Origin: Sperchopsis tessellata
Taxonomy: Eukaryota > Arthropoda > Insecta > Coleoptera > Hydrophilidae
Assembly (NCBI GenBank): GCA_033557685.1
Contig: JAWQRN010000002.1
Coordinates: forward strand, 1-64,000
Length of the DNA: 64,000 nt
Reading direction: 5' to 3'
Under the pieces are notes generated by a model that did no database searches, was not told the DNA's origin, and saw only the letters and a program-made list of their open reading frames with translations. Of the stretch, positions 23,779-36,068 are shown in pieces. The position numbers and the translations under genes were made by a program. Each line of letters opens with the position of its first letter. Position 1 is the first letter of the stretch.

Positions 23779-26700
23779 CTAGAAAAGAAATAAAAATAAT
23801 TAATATATTAATAAAATTTTATATTATTAACTATAAAATTTGTTTTCCTAAACCATTTATGATTAATTTAATATTAATAATTTAACAAATTAATGTTATA
23901 CTTTTTTAAATATTAATTTTCTAAATGTACTTTAACTTAATTTAATTAAATTTACAAGCAGAAAATGAATAAACATTAAATTATAATTCGATTTTATACT
24001 AACAATTCCATTACTTATATAAGTAAATCCAAAAAAACTTCAAAAAATTCTAACTATCTGTGTATTAGTTGTTCATTTTTCTACGTAACTTCCTTAAGAA
24101 CATATTCCACAAATTTTTGACAGTCCTATACCCTCGGGAAATATACTGCTTAATAGCATTTTTGACTGCTTCAGAAGAAATTTAACAATAATAGTTTTTT
24201 CATTAAATCAACTCTAATTATTATTGTGTGCGATGAAAAAAATTCAAATACATTTACAGTTCATAACAAGTTGCAGTATCATGTTTCAACAGAGCGATAT
24301 AGCTTATTGACAAAAAAATTGATTATTTTCAAAGGCTTATGGTTGCTAAAACAAAACAGGTTCGACATTTTCACAAATGGTAAAGGGTTCTGATAAAACT
24401 CAAAAAGTAAGTTATTTAGTTGCTGAATTAGCTACACAAAGAAAAACTCTCATCTTATTGCTAGAACACAGAAAAGGAAATTATAGAAATATATCAGAAA
24501 TAACAACTGGCAAAGTTAACATTATGAATGCTTGTACTGGATCAGGTAGTCAAAACTGTGAATTTAAAGCAGGCCACAAAAATTAGTATATTTTCAAAAT
24601 TGTATGAAGCAATGGAATCAGATAATTAAACATTGGCATTTCATATCAAAGTAGGATGGCTATCAAAAGGAAGTGTGAATTTTCAGATTATTTTATAAAA
24701 GATGATCTTTTCCACATCTTACCTTTTGCGAATTGGTGTTTTCGGCATTAAATGAAATGAAAAAAAGTGCTGAAGAATCCAAATTGCAATTACAAGTAGA
24801 ATTAATTGAATTATTGACAAACGAAAAATTGAAATTCAAAAATGTGTACCAAGCATTCTGGTTGCAAAAGCAGGTACTTTACCCTGATTATGGACTTGGG
24901 TAAGATAGTTTCCGTCAACCTACTTAGTTGAACATGGATTTAGTAAGGTCACAAGTCTTTTGAATATAAAGACGAAACCGACTATAAATAGATAACCATG
25001 GATATGTAAGGATGCTGCTGACAAAGACAAAGCCTAATATAGACATATAGGTAGCAAAGCACCAGGCTCAACCTTCTCATTAGTGATTATTTTCAATTTT
25101 ACCAATTTAATGAATATTAATTACTAATAATAGTGAACAATCTAGTGTGTTCATGTGTATTTTTGTTATTTTATTAGGGTGTTCCAAAAATAATGGCCGA
25201 GTTTAACCTTCAAATTAAAGAAAAACATAATACTAATGTAAATAAAATGTATTAATCAAAGTAAGATTCTTTGCATTTTTGTCAACGAATTTCAAGTTTA
25301 TTTATGCCGAAACAATGAAACTCGGGTGGATCAGAATGAAAGTATTCTTTAATGGCATTTTCTGCTGATTTTGATATTGAATTTTAAGGACGGGTAGAAA
25401 ATTATCTTTGAAAAAAGTTTGAGAAATACTGATTTAAACTGTGGGACTGATGTAGAATAACAGAAATTCATGAGATTATATGACAATTATCCCTTTCATA
25501 TTCTTCGAAAATAAATTTACACCACTGTCTTGAATCATCATCATTCTATGGGTGCTCAAACCATTGTGAGTTTTAGCCTCCCTCCAACCTTTCAATTTCA
25601 TAGATCACAGTTCACCAATTGCAGTTATTCACATTCACTTGAATAATGTTATTAGTTGATACAATTTATTTTCAGGCCGCTAGTATAGACTAGGGTTTTC
25701 CCTAGTAATTTCAAAACAGTTATACTAACTTTGTATACTCAGTGGCGTACTAATTTTGGCTATGTCTTATGGTATCTCCTGTCCTGTGCTTACATTAAAC
25801 ATCTTAAAACCTTTTTCTCGTACTTCCTCACAACTTTACCTCACATACTTCTACTCCGTTATTTTCTTATGCATCTTTTATGTTCCATCTTCTGCAAATG
25901 CCCGAGAGTTACCTGATTATCAGATATATAGTAAAGACGATTAAATAGAATTCGGTCCAGAATTAAATATAATATCACTATAATTATCATTATCAAAAGC
26001 TTTTGCTGTTTACTATTGAAACTGCCATTACTTTTTGTTTGTGCTTATCCAGTAATTTGTACTTCGGAAATTTGTGCTCCAATATTTTATTTTACATAAA
26101 GTTTTTCGAAAGTAATTTGTTCAAATTAATATTTGTTCAAGAAGTAATTTGTTCGATAATCAACTGTTTGAATGAAAATTTATTCGGAAGTTTGTGTTAA
26201 AACTGAATTTATTGAAAACTGTACTTATATGTTTTAAAGAAAATGTATGCATTGCTTTTCAAATATTTGCCTTGAAATATATTTTTTGTTTATAGGTTAA
26301 AATGTATCAAACAATTTTAGTTATAATTCAAAAATTGAAAAAGTATACTAGTACTAAAACTAAATCATTTATAAATAATAAATACAATATATACACCAGA
26401 AAATAATCTCGTAATCAAGAATTAATTAGTAAAGCAAAAATGTATCAGAGTATGTAGTAACATCATCAAAACTAAGATTCAAATTAAAAATTTCATTAAT
26501 TATATATATAAAATCTGTCAAAAAATCAAATGGAAAACTTTTTTCAAATTTGTATTTCCTGCTTGTATATGTTGAATTATCATTAAAACTAAGATTTAAA
26601 ATAAAGATTTATTTTCAGCTATATAAGGTCTCAAGAAAAAAATTAAAAATAAGTTAAAATTTTCAATTTTAGGTTTGAACATGTAGTGATATCACCCAAA

Positions 26701-27853
26701 CTAAATGCATAATTAATTTTAATTGAATCTAACCTCTCGAACAACTTTCCATCAAACAAATTATCAGCGAAAAACTTTCTTAATACCTTAATCAAGTCAA
26801 GACAATCTAAATTGTCTTGATTTACTTTATTGGCGGATGCAATCTTTAATTGTTTACTCTTATTTTAGGTGCTATAATTTTTGCTTAATTTGAGAATAAC
26901 ACTGTATAACTTGAATGGGCCCCCCTAACCCCTGGACACAGATTGTACAAAAATTGGTAAGCCCAAAAATTTGATTAATTAATATATAGAGATTTTTTTC
27001 CATATATATGATCACAAAATTTTAGATATACAATATGCAAAGGCCTTTTTTTTAACCATATACATGACCATGGCAAAATTTTATATTAATAATATGACAG
27101 AACTTTTCTTTTTAGGTTTCACAAACCATCCCAACCATCATGACAGTATCCTGTGAATGTATCATATATCAGTATCCATATCTATCGACAACTAAGGTAT
27201 TTTAATTGGGAAGATTGTTCTCAATTTAAAATGAATTTGTTTATTTACTAACATGAAGTAATTATTTAGAACTTAAGTTTATACAATTGATAGCATGATT
27301 AATTGCTAGTGCCTTGTTTATTACTTATTGATTTAAAGTGCCTAATAGGGCTTATGAACAAAAATAGGTCACTAACAGGTGATAAGTTAAAAATGTCATA
27401 TGGATGAATAAAACTAAAATATTTCCACAGCAAAGGTAATTAAACTTTATTTTTTATTGCCAAAAGCTATTCTATTTAATCCATTTAAAATTATGTAAAA
27501 TGAAGTAAAACTAAATTTTAAAACTGATCAAAAACATTACATCGTTGGTCAGGGTGGAAATCAGGGCAAGGTTGCACTTGCCAATCCAAAGATTCTGAAA
27601 AGAAATTGCCTTTATGCAATAGCATTATTTTGACAGGCATTCTTACATGTAGGTCAAGTTTTCTCAGGAAATATATAAGGTATAATATCTATGTTATCGA
27701 AATTTATCCTAAAATGTAAAAACAGACGAGATATGTGATGCAAACACCGATAAAACAAGGAAAACAGTAGGATGAATTTGACAATCAGATGATGAGCTAG
27801 GAGGGGAGGGGAGTGGCGACATCCTCACTGTTGAAGATTCAGAAAGAACTTAC
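23779..27853 (-). other. Intron 1 of the PKC gene (about 4.1 kb)
   Basis: Holds the hAT transposase relic (about 24340-25430). The rest, 25440-27850, is AT-rich with short local repeats (several TAATTTGTTC-like units at 26050-26170) and no recognised element. Confidence 0.85.
24340..25430 (+). mobile_element. hAT transposase relic, ZBED5/SCAND3-like
   Basis: An open stretch at 24377-24586 reads DKTQKVSYLVAELATQRKT, matching the KASY-VA-IAK--K-HTI region of ZBED5-like hAT transposases. Later fragments, out of frame, include FHIKVGWLSKGSVNFQ (like TEVRWLSRGKVL) near 24635-24690 and VEHGFSKVTSLL near 24925-24965. The right end carries a hAT-type terminus: on the minus strand CAGTATTTCTCAAACTTTTTTC (about 25431-25410). 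The matching left terminus was not found. Heavily mutated. Confidence 0.72.
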
Positions 27854-28192
27854 CCAAAAATCAGCTTCGTCCTTGTCTCTGCTGAGTAAATCCTCGAACG
27901 GAATGCTGCAATTAGCCACAAAATCATCGGGGGGTATAGCAGCGTCATGAAACACTGTAAGAATGAGCGTTTTGGCATTCTCAACACTATGCTCAAAGAA
28001 TTCGTTCCAAACCGGGTCGAACGTCTTTTGTTTTGTGGTGCTCTGAGCCACATGAGTCTCGTCCACATCTATGGTCACATACGGGTCTATCAACTGTTCG
28101 TCTAGTTTTCCAAACGTGTGCCGCTTTTGAAAGTCCGTGGGTCTCAAACCCGCTGCCTCGCATATTTTCACCCGAACAGTGCCCGTAAACAT
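27854..28192 (-). CDS. Pkc98E: Protein kinase C epsilon-type, coding exon 1 (start codon and C2 domain)
   Basis: First coding exon of a calcium-independent (novel) serine/threonine protein kinase C, which acts at membranes in diacylglycerol signalling. It encodes 113 residues from MFTGTVRVKICEAAGLRPTD to EADFW, followed by donor GTAAGT. This is the N-terminal C2 domain: LIDPYVTIDVDE, QKTFDPVWNEFFEH and LILTVFHDAAIPPDDFVANC all match the PKC epsilon C2. The start is the first in-frame ATG and matches the family N terminus exactly (human MVVFNGLLKIKICEA). The gene spans at least 27.6 kb in this window because its introns are packed with transposons. The symbol follows the fly gene; orthology is inferred from the domain sequence. 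Confidence 0.95.
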
Positions 28193-28470
28193 TTGAGACG
28201 GAATTTAATCCGCACTACACCCGGACAACACAAAACGCAGCACCACACACACTCTCGCCCGCGAAGCACTCAACACCTACATAAGAGTGCAATTGGGATT
28301 CTCGCGAAAAATACCCGTCGCTTGACAGCCATGAAGGTCGGCTTTGCGATAAAAAAATTCTTAGCCCCTATTCCCACAATGCAAAGCGGTTTCAGACGAC
28401 TGAACAATTGCTAGGCGAATTAACAGGTGGCGCAGGACAACATTATTGAAATTTAGAGATGTGTGAAAGT
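28193..28470 (-). promoter_or_regulatory. Probable 5' UTR and promoter region of the PKC gene
   Basis: About 280 bp upstream of the PKC start codon is visibly richer in C, G and CpG than the surrounding AT-rich DNA, as expected for a promoter-proximal region. No clear TATA box or initiator could be fixed by eye. An upstream non-coding exon cannot be excluded. Confidence 0.4.
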
Positions 28471-31400
28471 AGACTCGCCACTAGAAAAACATGTTAAGGT
28501 GTTTCAAAGCTCGCCCTCGGCTGAAACAAAATTTTGAAATTTGTACTAGTGTAATTTCTTCGCTGCCATAATCAGGAAATCATTTAACAAGATATTATGG
28601 CTAGTACGTACTGTCCGCAAATTTACTCCTTAAGCTCGGTCACATATAACGCACGACGCTTCTATCTATGTTTTAAAATAAATAATACCCTCTTACGTAG
28701 AACTAAACAATTAACTTAAAGCAAGTTGTAAGGTAATGCATAGTAGGTTGTAGAATCCCGTATCTGATAGCTAACAGTTATTCGTACAATAACTTTTTGA
28801 AATTATATGATTAAGAATATGCATATTTATTGATCGGTCTGCCGTTGAAACTGATACTCAAGTTTTATATAAGATGATATCAGTCAGTGGTAGACTCCAG
28901 ATCCAATTTTACTGTCAATGTATTATTGGATGGAGCAATGTATGAAATTCTGGACAGTAAAATAAATCCGTGATTCTTGAAATATTATTTTTAAACTTTA
29001 AATTTTTGCAGTGTCAATTTTTAAGTACTTGTTTATTTATTTAATTGTACTATATTTGGCTAGTTAGATTATTGTTGACATTGTAATATGTTCTAGTGAA
29101 TACATTTTGTTTAAATTACTTTATTATTTTTTTACCCCATTGCTATAGTTAGAATTCTTAAATCATTACAATATAATTGCTTTTTTAAAACCTAGTTGTC
29201 CCAAAGAGACGTTACTATTTTATGTGTTAATTACTACATAATTTGATATTACCGTATCGCTTAGTAATATTTAGATAATTTTTATATATAACATTACTTG
29301 TCTTTTTTTTCAGTTGTACTAAAGATAAGATAATCAAATCAGTCATTTACATACAAATCGTATTATAACTAGTAGTAAACTTGTTACTGATGATTTTTGG
29401 ATAACACTGCTGACACACTCAATTTTCGATGGTGACACAAAAATGAGTAATATACAAAAATATCCACTATTAAGCGTATCATAAATTTTACTTAGAAAGC
29501 AAAGTTAACAAATAAAACTAAATATTATAAACATTCAGGTGTTTAGTTTGTTGATTTCGACTTTTTAAAATTCAAGTGCATGCTACCAAAACTGCACAAG
29601 TCAATATTTATAGTTAAAGCTTATTTTACTATTTTCAAAACTAAACAAATTTTTGCTAGAAAATATCGAAAATTTAAAGTAACCAGACCTACAGCATTGT
29701 ACTGTAGTATAGGCCATGTTCATACGATATACAGCATCAGAAAGTATACAATACAACTATAGATGAATGCTATATTTTTATAAAACTAGTGTGTAAAACA
29801 ATTGCGATATACTGCTGGATAAGTTTTAAGTATAATTTATGTTGAGGGTTACATTCAGTTTTAGTTTATTTGAAGAAACTGTCTCGAACCCTTAGAAGTA
29901 CCTATTTGCTAAATTTTATGAAAAAATTGCTGTAGAGAATCACGCTTAATAATTAACTAACCCAAAGGCTTCAAGCCAAAAGTCCCTTGTAGATAACCTT
30001 ATTTATGGTTTATAATTTGTTATTAATTTTATTACAATACGTGATTTTTCCAAGAAAATTTTAATATGCGCAGTTTATTTTTCAATATATTTTAATTTTT
30101 GAATACACATTGCAAAATTTTTTGAAGTACAACAAATTTCAGTAAAGAATGTTGAAATTAAATTGACTACTATCAATACATAAACATACAATATGTATCT
30201 ACTGAACTATCATTATTTGCTTTGCTGAAGAACACAATTAGTACTAATTTTTACACCCCATTGGAAGAATAAAGAGGGGGTGTGTTTTTGCTGAAATCGG
30301 CAACCAACATTACTGCTATGTTAAATTTCATAAGTAAAGGTAAGTCCACATGCTCACGAATTGCGAAATCCGAATTGCGATTCGTAAAAATGTATTCGAA
30401 CGAAAAATAACAACGTCCACATGCATCTGTAAAAAGTTTCGGAAAATTTTGGAGATTATAATTTCAGTTAACCTTCAAAACGATATTAAAAACAAAAGTA
30501 TTCAAAACAACAGATTTAAATTAAATTAAAAAGTAATCGAAGAATTTATATCTGTAGCTATAATAATTTTATAAATGTTGTTAGTAACCGTACGACCGCC
30601 GAACGTAAAAACTTAGGTTAGAAACCGGCAACGAAATTAAATATGGCGGCACGAATTTCACAAAAACTTTTTGCGACACTGCAATTTTAATAAAACATTC
30701 TGACGAATATTTCCCGCCGTTAAATTTTAAGTTTATCAGCCAATAGGAAACGTTCCGCAATTCGCATTTCACAAGCATGTGAACTTACCTTAACGCAGCA
30801 CCAAAAAGCACACATTGACCGAGCCTAAGTAAATAAGCTTCCGTATATTATAAGATAATTGGTGAAGTTGGTCTAAAAAAATACCAAATTTTTTTTACGA
30901 TAAATGGCAATTAGGCAATCGGGGGAAATTTATCAAAATTTAGAGCAAATATTTGATTCCATAAATAGCTAGGTGCTTGTAACACAAGATTGTAGTTACT
31001 AGAAATATATGTAAGTACATATTAAATGAACAAAATCTATATTTATCATTCAAAACAATTGCAAATGTATATTTTAGTTTTCAAATAACTGTTTTTAATT
31101 TCAAATTAAAACATTAATTAAAAAAATATACGTACAGTCACAAATGGGCAAGCAGATTTTGAGTATACATCCATGTGCGGCAGTTTATAATTTAACTATA
31201 CTAGAAAACTCATCATTATTAGAATGTATTGCGCACAAACTCTAATTGTGTATGACGGCTCAATAATTAATGAGGGTATACAATGTGCCAATCCATGTTA
31301 CCAATATATTCAATTACCACACTAATAGATATAACTTAAAGTAATTAATATACCTTCTCGTCGTGGGCCGGAATTTAATTTAAGACTTTTATATATTTGT

Positions 31401-32170
31401 CTGAAATTAAAATGTTTTGAACTTTAATATTAGCATATCAGATAAAGTTTACCCAAAACATCGAAAAACAAAAGAAGTAAACTGCACAGTTTCATACTGA
31501 TGCCATTTACCCTACTTGATATATTACTAAAAACTTTGCTGCGGCGATTGTAGCATTTATCCAACCGATTGGTGCGGTGTTTTTTTTAAAGACAATATGT
31601 ACTTATGAGTAAATTATAAGTCAAAATTTCAAAGGTAATACCAATTTTCTTTTAATTCGTATTGAGTTTTATAGAAAAAATCTTAATTATGGAATTTATT
31701 GAGAATGTTTTAACTTCGGAGGAAACGGTGAGGCCATTCCAAATGGCATTGGTTACATTCAGGCCACTTTAAACTCGATCCCAAATAATACATTTAACAA
31801 CTGCCATTAAATTCATTGTGAGTTGTTAAACTGACTGATAGATCATACCCAATCGGCTTCAGAGCATACCCCATATGAGCCAATCCACTATATTCCTAGT
31901 GCCATGATTTCAACTCATAATTTCAATAGTTTTAAGTTTTACATTAAAAAGTTGTAGCTTAGTCTCACGCATATCGCAAATGGATGCATGTACTCCAAAG
32001 GTCCTAAAAGTGGCTTTTAAAACTACAAAACTTTTTCTGCAACCCTTGTATATATGTTTTACACATATTCGTTCTGATGCTAGCTTCATCGGTTTCTATG
32101 GGAATTTCAAAAAAATAATGTGAGGTTAGTTCGGGTTAATTTTAAACACCGATATAAAACTTTTAAAACG
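28471..32170. other. Intergenic region between PKC and FARS2 (divergent)
   Basis: AT-rich DNA of 3.7 kb with one MITE (30338-30790). No other element or gene is recognised, and short open stretches lack coding character. Promoter elements for FARS2 must lie near its right end but I could not fix a TATA or initiator. Confidence 0.6.
30338..30790. mobile_element. PIF/Harbinger-like MITE with TAA target duplication
   Basis: The ends AGGTAAGTCCACATGCTCACG and (reverse complement) AGGTAAGTTCACATGCTTGTG form about 40 bp imperfect inverted repeats continuing into GAATTGCG. TAA stands on both sides (30335-30337, 30791-30793), the 3 bp target duplication of PIF/Harbinger elements. It is 453 bp long with no transposase, so a non-autonomous copy. 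Confidence 0.8.
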
Positions 32171-33472
32171 ATGATGATTATACATACTTACGCGAAAATA
32201 TTGAAACATGCACGCTCTTCTATTCGTTTAATTTCTTCAGCTAACCAGATATGTACAGAAGAACAAGTGGTTGTTAAAGAAAAAACTTATAAACAAGATA
32301 ATTATACCAATGCTACAACCAAGATTCTTTCACATTTAGGAAAAAATCTTCATGTACAGCCTCATCATCCACTTTCATTAGTGAGACAAAAAATTGTGAA
32401 TTATTTTTATAAGAAGTTTACTCATCGGGGTAATCCCACATTTTCAGTATATGACAACTTATCACCTGTGGTAACTGTAGAACAAAATTTTGATAGTCTT
32501 CTTGTACCTAAAGATCATCCGTCACGAAGTAAAAGTGATTGCTATTACCTAAACAAAGAATACCTTTGCAGAGCACATACAACTTGTCATCAAGTTGAAC
32601 TTATTAGATCTGGACTAGATAATTTTCTTGTTGTTGGTGATGTGTATAGGCGAGATGAAATAGATCGCACCCATTATCCAGTGTTCCACCAGTTCGATGC
32701 TGTTAGACTAAGAACAAGAGATGAACTATTTCCACGTAGTGATCTACAATTATTTGAGGCTGGAAATTATACACAAGGGACAGGAACTGATGAGAAGCAA
32801 GCATGTCACACTTTGGAAGCTGTAAAATTAATGGAACACGAATTAAAATCTACTTTGAATAGTTTGGCTCTAGAGTTATTTGGTGAGAATGTTAAGTTTC
32901 GTTGGGTTAATACTTATTTTCCATTTACTCAACCATCGTGGGAATTGGAAGTTTTTCATAACGAAGAATGGATGGAATTATTAGGGTGTGGAATTATGAG
33001 GCAGCCCATCATAAAAAATGCTGGTGTAAATGATAGGATTGGTTGGGCTTTTGGATTAGGTTTAGAAAGAATTGCAATGTGCTTATATAAAATTCCAGAC
33101 ATTCGTTTATTTTGGTCTACGGATGCAGGGTTTCTTAACCAATTCCGAATAGATGACCCCGAAGCAAAAATTATATATAAACCTGTTAGCCAATATCCCC
33201 AATGTATAAATGATTTGAGTTTCTGGTTGCCAGAAATAGGGGAATACAACAGCAATGATTTTTATGATTTAGTTAGAACTATTGGAGGAGATGTTGTTGA
33301 GCAAATTACTTTAGTTGACAAATTCAAACATCCGAAGACTGGAAAGACTAGTCATTGCTATAGAATAATATATAGACATATGGAGAAAACTTTAACACAA
33401 AATGAAGTAAATGTTATACATAAGATTATAGCACTAGCTGCAACTAAACAATTAGGGATCACTGTAAGATAA
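32171..33472 (+). CDS. FARS2: Mitochondrial phenylalanyl-tRNA synthetase (FARS2), single exon
   Basis: Class II aminoacyl-tRNA synthetase, monomeric, that charges mitochondrial tRNA-Phe with phenylalanine in the matrix. It has 433 residues from the ATG at 32171 (human 451). The N terminus (MMIIHTYAKILKHARSSIRL) is basic, as expected for a mitochondrial presequence. Catalytic-core landmarks are HPLSLVRQKI, FDSLLVPKDHPSR, RAHTTCHQ (134-141), motif 2 GDVYRRDEID (156-165), LLGCGIMRQP, and motif 3 GWAFGLGLER (292-301). The C-terminal ferredoxin-fold anticodon-binding domain (about 343-433) has NDLSFWLP, DFYDLVRTIGGD and KTSHCYRI-YRHME. The open frame extends 17 codons upstream without an ATG, so 32171 is the first plausible start. 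The ORF is intact, and AATAAA occurs at 33471 and 33513. Confidence 0.97.
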   Translation: MMIIHTYAKILKHARSSIRLISSANQICTEEQVVVKEKTYKQDNYTNATTKILSHLGKNLHVQPHHPLSLVRQKIVNYFYKKFTHRGNPTFSVYDNLSPVVTVEQNFDSLLVPKDHPSRSKSDCYYLNKEYLCRAHTTCHQVELIRSGLDNFLVVGDVYRRDEIDRTHYPVFHQFDAVRLRTRDELFPRSDLQLFEAGNYTQGTGTDEKQACHTLEAVKLMEHELKSTLNSLALELFGENVKFRWVNTYFPFTQPSWELEVFHNEEWMELLGCGIMRQPIIKNAGVNDRIGWAFGLGLERIAMCLYKIPDIRLFWSTDAGFLNQFRIDDPEAKIIYKPVSQYPQCINDLSFWLPEIGEYNSNDFYDLVRTIGGDVVEQITLVDKFKHPKTGKTSHCYRIIYRHMEKTLTQNEVNVIHKIIALAATKQLGITVR

Positions 33473-33512
33473 TAAAATTTGTTATATATATTTTATATAT
33501 TTGTTTGTTGGA

Positions 33513-33518
33513 AATAAA
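33513..33518 (+). terminator. Polyadenylation signal of FARS2
   Basis: AATAAA 41 bp after the stop codon. Another AATAAA overlaps the stop at 33471. The downstream site is the more likely one. Confidence 0.55.
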
Positions 33519-34639
33519 ATATAATTAAGAACAATGTATTATTGAGTGTCTCGTCCATTTTCTCAAACTTAAACAGTGGATATGTACGGTAACCTTTATA
33601 GCTGGATCTCATGGAATGCTTAGCAAAACAATAGGTGGTGTCTATAACTACTTGCCTTGATTATCATTTTTGGTGTGGGCATTGCTGGCAATATGCTTCA
33701 CTATTCCACCTCATTAGCCTCAACTAATTCCATACACCTTGCCATATTTACCCAAGGAGGTTAGATGAGGGGATGACAAGTATTTTAAAACTAGAAGCGT
33801 ACAACATTTTGTGGCAATAAGGCAGCCACCCTATATTAATCCTTGGCAGAAACATGTATACTACTACACTTGGCATGTTATCTCTTCCTTCAAGTATACA
33901 CCCTTCTATTTCCTCTTCATCTTATTTAGTCATTTTTTATTAGCCGTCCCTTCACCACTACCACTCTCCATCACACTTTCATATATAATTCTTCTTACTT
34001 ATTCTCTCTGAATGACCTATACAACTTAGCACACCCTTCTACATGGGATCTGTCACTCCTAATATAGTTCGTAACCACTACATTATCTTCCTCTTCTAGA
34101 GTTTCTGTTGCTCTCAAGCCTCACTATCATATGTAAATGCACAAATCAAAATGTTACTTTATCTTGTTTCGTAAGTCCTTCATTCATTGTGATTATACAC
34201 ATAGTACCAAGTATTTTCCGCCCTGTTCCTCAACATCCAATCTAATTCTTCCATCTCTTGCAAACATACTAATACATAATTTTATATTTACTCCAGTTCA
34301 ATCATTCCTTTTGTGAAAAATATTTGGTAATAATTTTACCATTTTAAGATGCAAGTTCTTTCAATCCCTTTACCATTTCATACTTTTACATTCCAGTTTG
34401 GCGTTCAACACAACCTCCTTATTACCTTAAGGAGGAAGTCTTTTATCATGTAGAATTAATTAGTTGACCGCACGGCATCTTTACAATTTGGTGTATATTG
34501 TCTAGACAATTTGTTAAAACTAACTTCCACATTGTTTTAAATGGAAAGAGACTTTGCAACCGTTCTTTCTTTCTAGTTATTTAAGGCATAGAGAATTTAT
34601 TTTAATGCGATGCACAGTATTGAATTTGCAAAAAATATG

Positions 34640-34935
34640 TTCGTTGTTTTATTTAAAGTTAGTCTATTTCTGCATCAATGGCAGATTCAAGGGATTATGC
34701 TGCCATACCTGGGAATTTTGCCTGATCCAGTATTCCAACTGGTATAGTATTCTTGCATGAGCACATGGACTCAATCATCTACGTTACAAGGGACCCAAAA
34801 TTTTGCTTGTCTTCTAGAAAATAGTTATAGCTAAGGTTTTTTCCTAATCAAATAAAATTAACCAACTCGGCTGGATTCAAATCACAATCCCTGGCACCAC
34901 AGTTCAATTACTAACTATGGAAGTATAGAGGTGGT
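34640..34935 (-). mobile_element. tRNA-derived SINE, copy 2
   Basis: Same body as 1585-1832 (TTATTTAAAGTTAGTCTATTTCTGC-TCAATGGC, ATCCAGTATTCCAACTGG). Its head carries a degraded polymerase III B box GATTTGAATCC on the minus strand. It is more diverged and slightly longer than copy 1. Confidence 0.7.
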
Positions 34936-35259
34936 TCATAGAATATGGAATTCAACATATCAAAACATTTGTCTGTTGCATTTTTTATGTGAAGGAATAT
35001 TTATTTGCTCGAAATTGCAGTAAGAAACTATCTTAGAAGATTAAATTACTCTGATATTGGAAATTTAGCAGAATATTAACTTTAAAAATAAAGAAAATAT
35101 TCAGAAAGTTTTCAACATATGTATGAACATCACCACTAACAAGAAATGGTGTCAAATAAAATATACAATATATAGATGTCAGTCCAAAGTTGAAAATTAT
35201 TTCTAACTACAATTTCCATAGATCCACATTTATGTTAAACTACCTTGACTTCCCAATAA

Positions 35260-35475
35260 CTGGCTGGAAAAGCTGATATGGGTGGAGGCACCAACAGGAA
35301 TAAGATCACTTGGATGTCTGCGTATGCACTGGAGGGACAACTTAAGAGCAGACCTTACAACAATGAACCTTCCCTTTAACCCAACCTTGATGGAAGACCG
35401 TCCAGGGTGGAAGCAAATTGTGCAGTCAGCCTAGACCCACCCAAGGTTGAAGCGTGATAAGAAGAAGAACCTTTG
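35260..35475 (+). mobile_element. LINE 3' end fragment
   Basis: The plus strand reads CLRMHWRDNLRADLTTMNLP then PGWKQIVQSA, the W-D-(V/L)-DL--L and W---V-(S/D)A pattern that closes the ORF of R1/RTE-like LINEs. Next come a stop and a GAAGAAGAA tail. Only the last 200 bp are present, as in a 5'-truncated insertion. Confidence 0.6.
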
Positions 35476-35828
35476 TTATGCTTCTGCCATTGTCTACCAT
35501 TAACTTGATCCTTGCTGTTTCTTTCATCATATTTTCCTTATATAATAAATATAATATATAAATGTTTTATTTACAAATGCCGAATAATTTGGAGTGATTA
35601 AATGCTGTGATAATTAACTGTGGACAAGTTTATGACCTCAGTTCCTGGTAAACTAAATTATGCAGTAAACTAAAATTTAAGTAAATAGAGAACACTAAAT
35701 TTGCATTTGTCCGACAACAGTTGCCATAGGAACCAAACAACTTTATAGCCTTGTTATACTTTGACAGGGAATATCCTTGACCAAATATAAGTATTATATG
35801 TCCTTGATACTAAATATTGTATGCAGTT

Positions 35829-36068
35829 ATGTCTAGATTAATGTCAGATTTTGATGAAAACATTTTATTTAATGATTTGCACAAGGCTATACAACAAGAC
35901 AAGACCTACTTGATAAGAAATGAGGCAAAAATTCGTGCTTGTCAAACATCAAAAAACTATGATGAATTCAGAAATATTGTGGAAACAGCACATCTAACTC
36001 CCTTAAGTAAAGAAGATAAGGAAAAGAAAGCTATAACAAGCTGGAACAGAATGGCACAACAGGAGTAA
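35829..36068 (+). CDS. CCDC103: CCDC103-like dynein attachment factor, short form
   Basis: Intact 79-residue protein starting MSRLMSDFDENILFNDLHKA. Residues about 7-65 match the N-terminal dynein-attachment-factor domain of CCDC103 (DNAAF19). The pattern includes LHKAIQQDKTYLIRNEAKIR (LEKEL-AAL-ADEKY-REN-AKLR in human) and NYDEFRNIV--AHLTPLSKEDK ([22 protein letters not shown]). The known role is attaching dynein arms to axonemal microtubules in cilia and sperm flagella. Human CCDC103 is 242 residues with a second, C-terminal domain; here a stop follows NRMAQQE and no donor site is seen. Two in-frame ATGs lie at 35829 and 35841. AATAAA occurs at 36136. High glutamate/lysine content suggests an alpha-helical coiled coil. 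Confidence 0.87.
   Translation: MSRLMSDFDENILFNDLHKAIQQDKTYLIRNEAKIRACQTSKNYDEFRNIVETAHLTPLSKEDKEKKAITSWNRMAQQE

Larger units (their letters stand above)
33519..35828. other. Intergenic region between FARS2 and CCDC103-like gene
   Basis: Contains the second SINE copy and a LINE 3' fragment (both listed). 33600-34450 is less AT-rich than its surroundings and looks like old transposon debris, but I cannot assign a family. Confidence 0.5.

Noticed and set aside
25181..25400. Mariner-like element suggested by GGTGTTCCAAAAATAATGGCC
   Set aside because: No matching inverted end and no transposase motif found nearby.
28118..28414. Plus-strand open frame over PKC exon 1 and its 5' UTR
   Set aside because: Antisense shadow of the C2-coding exon; no domain of its own.
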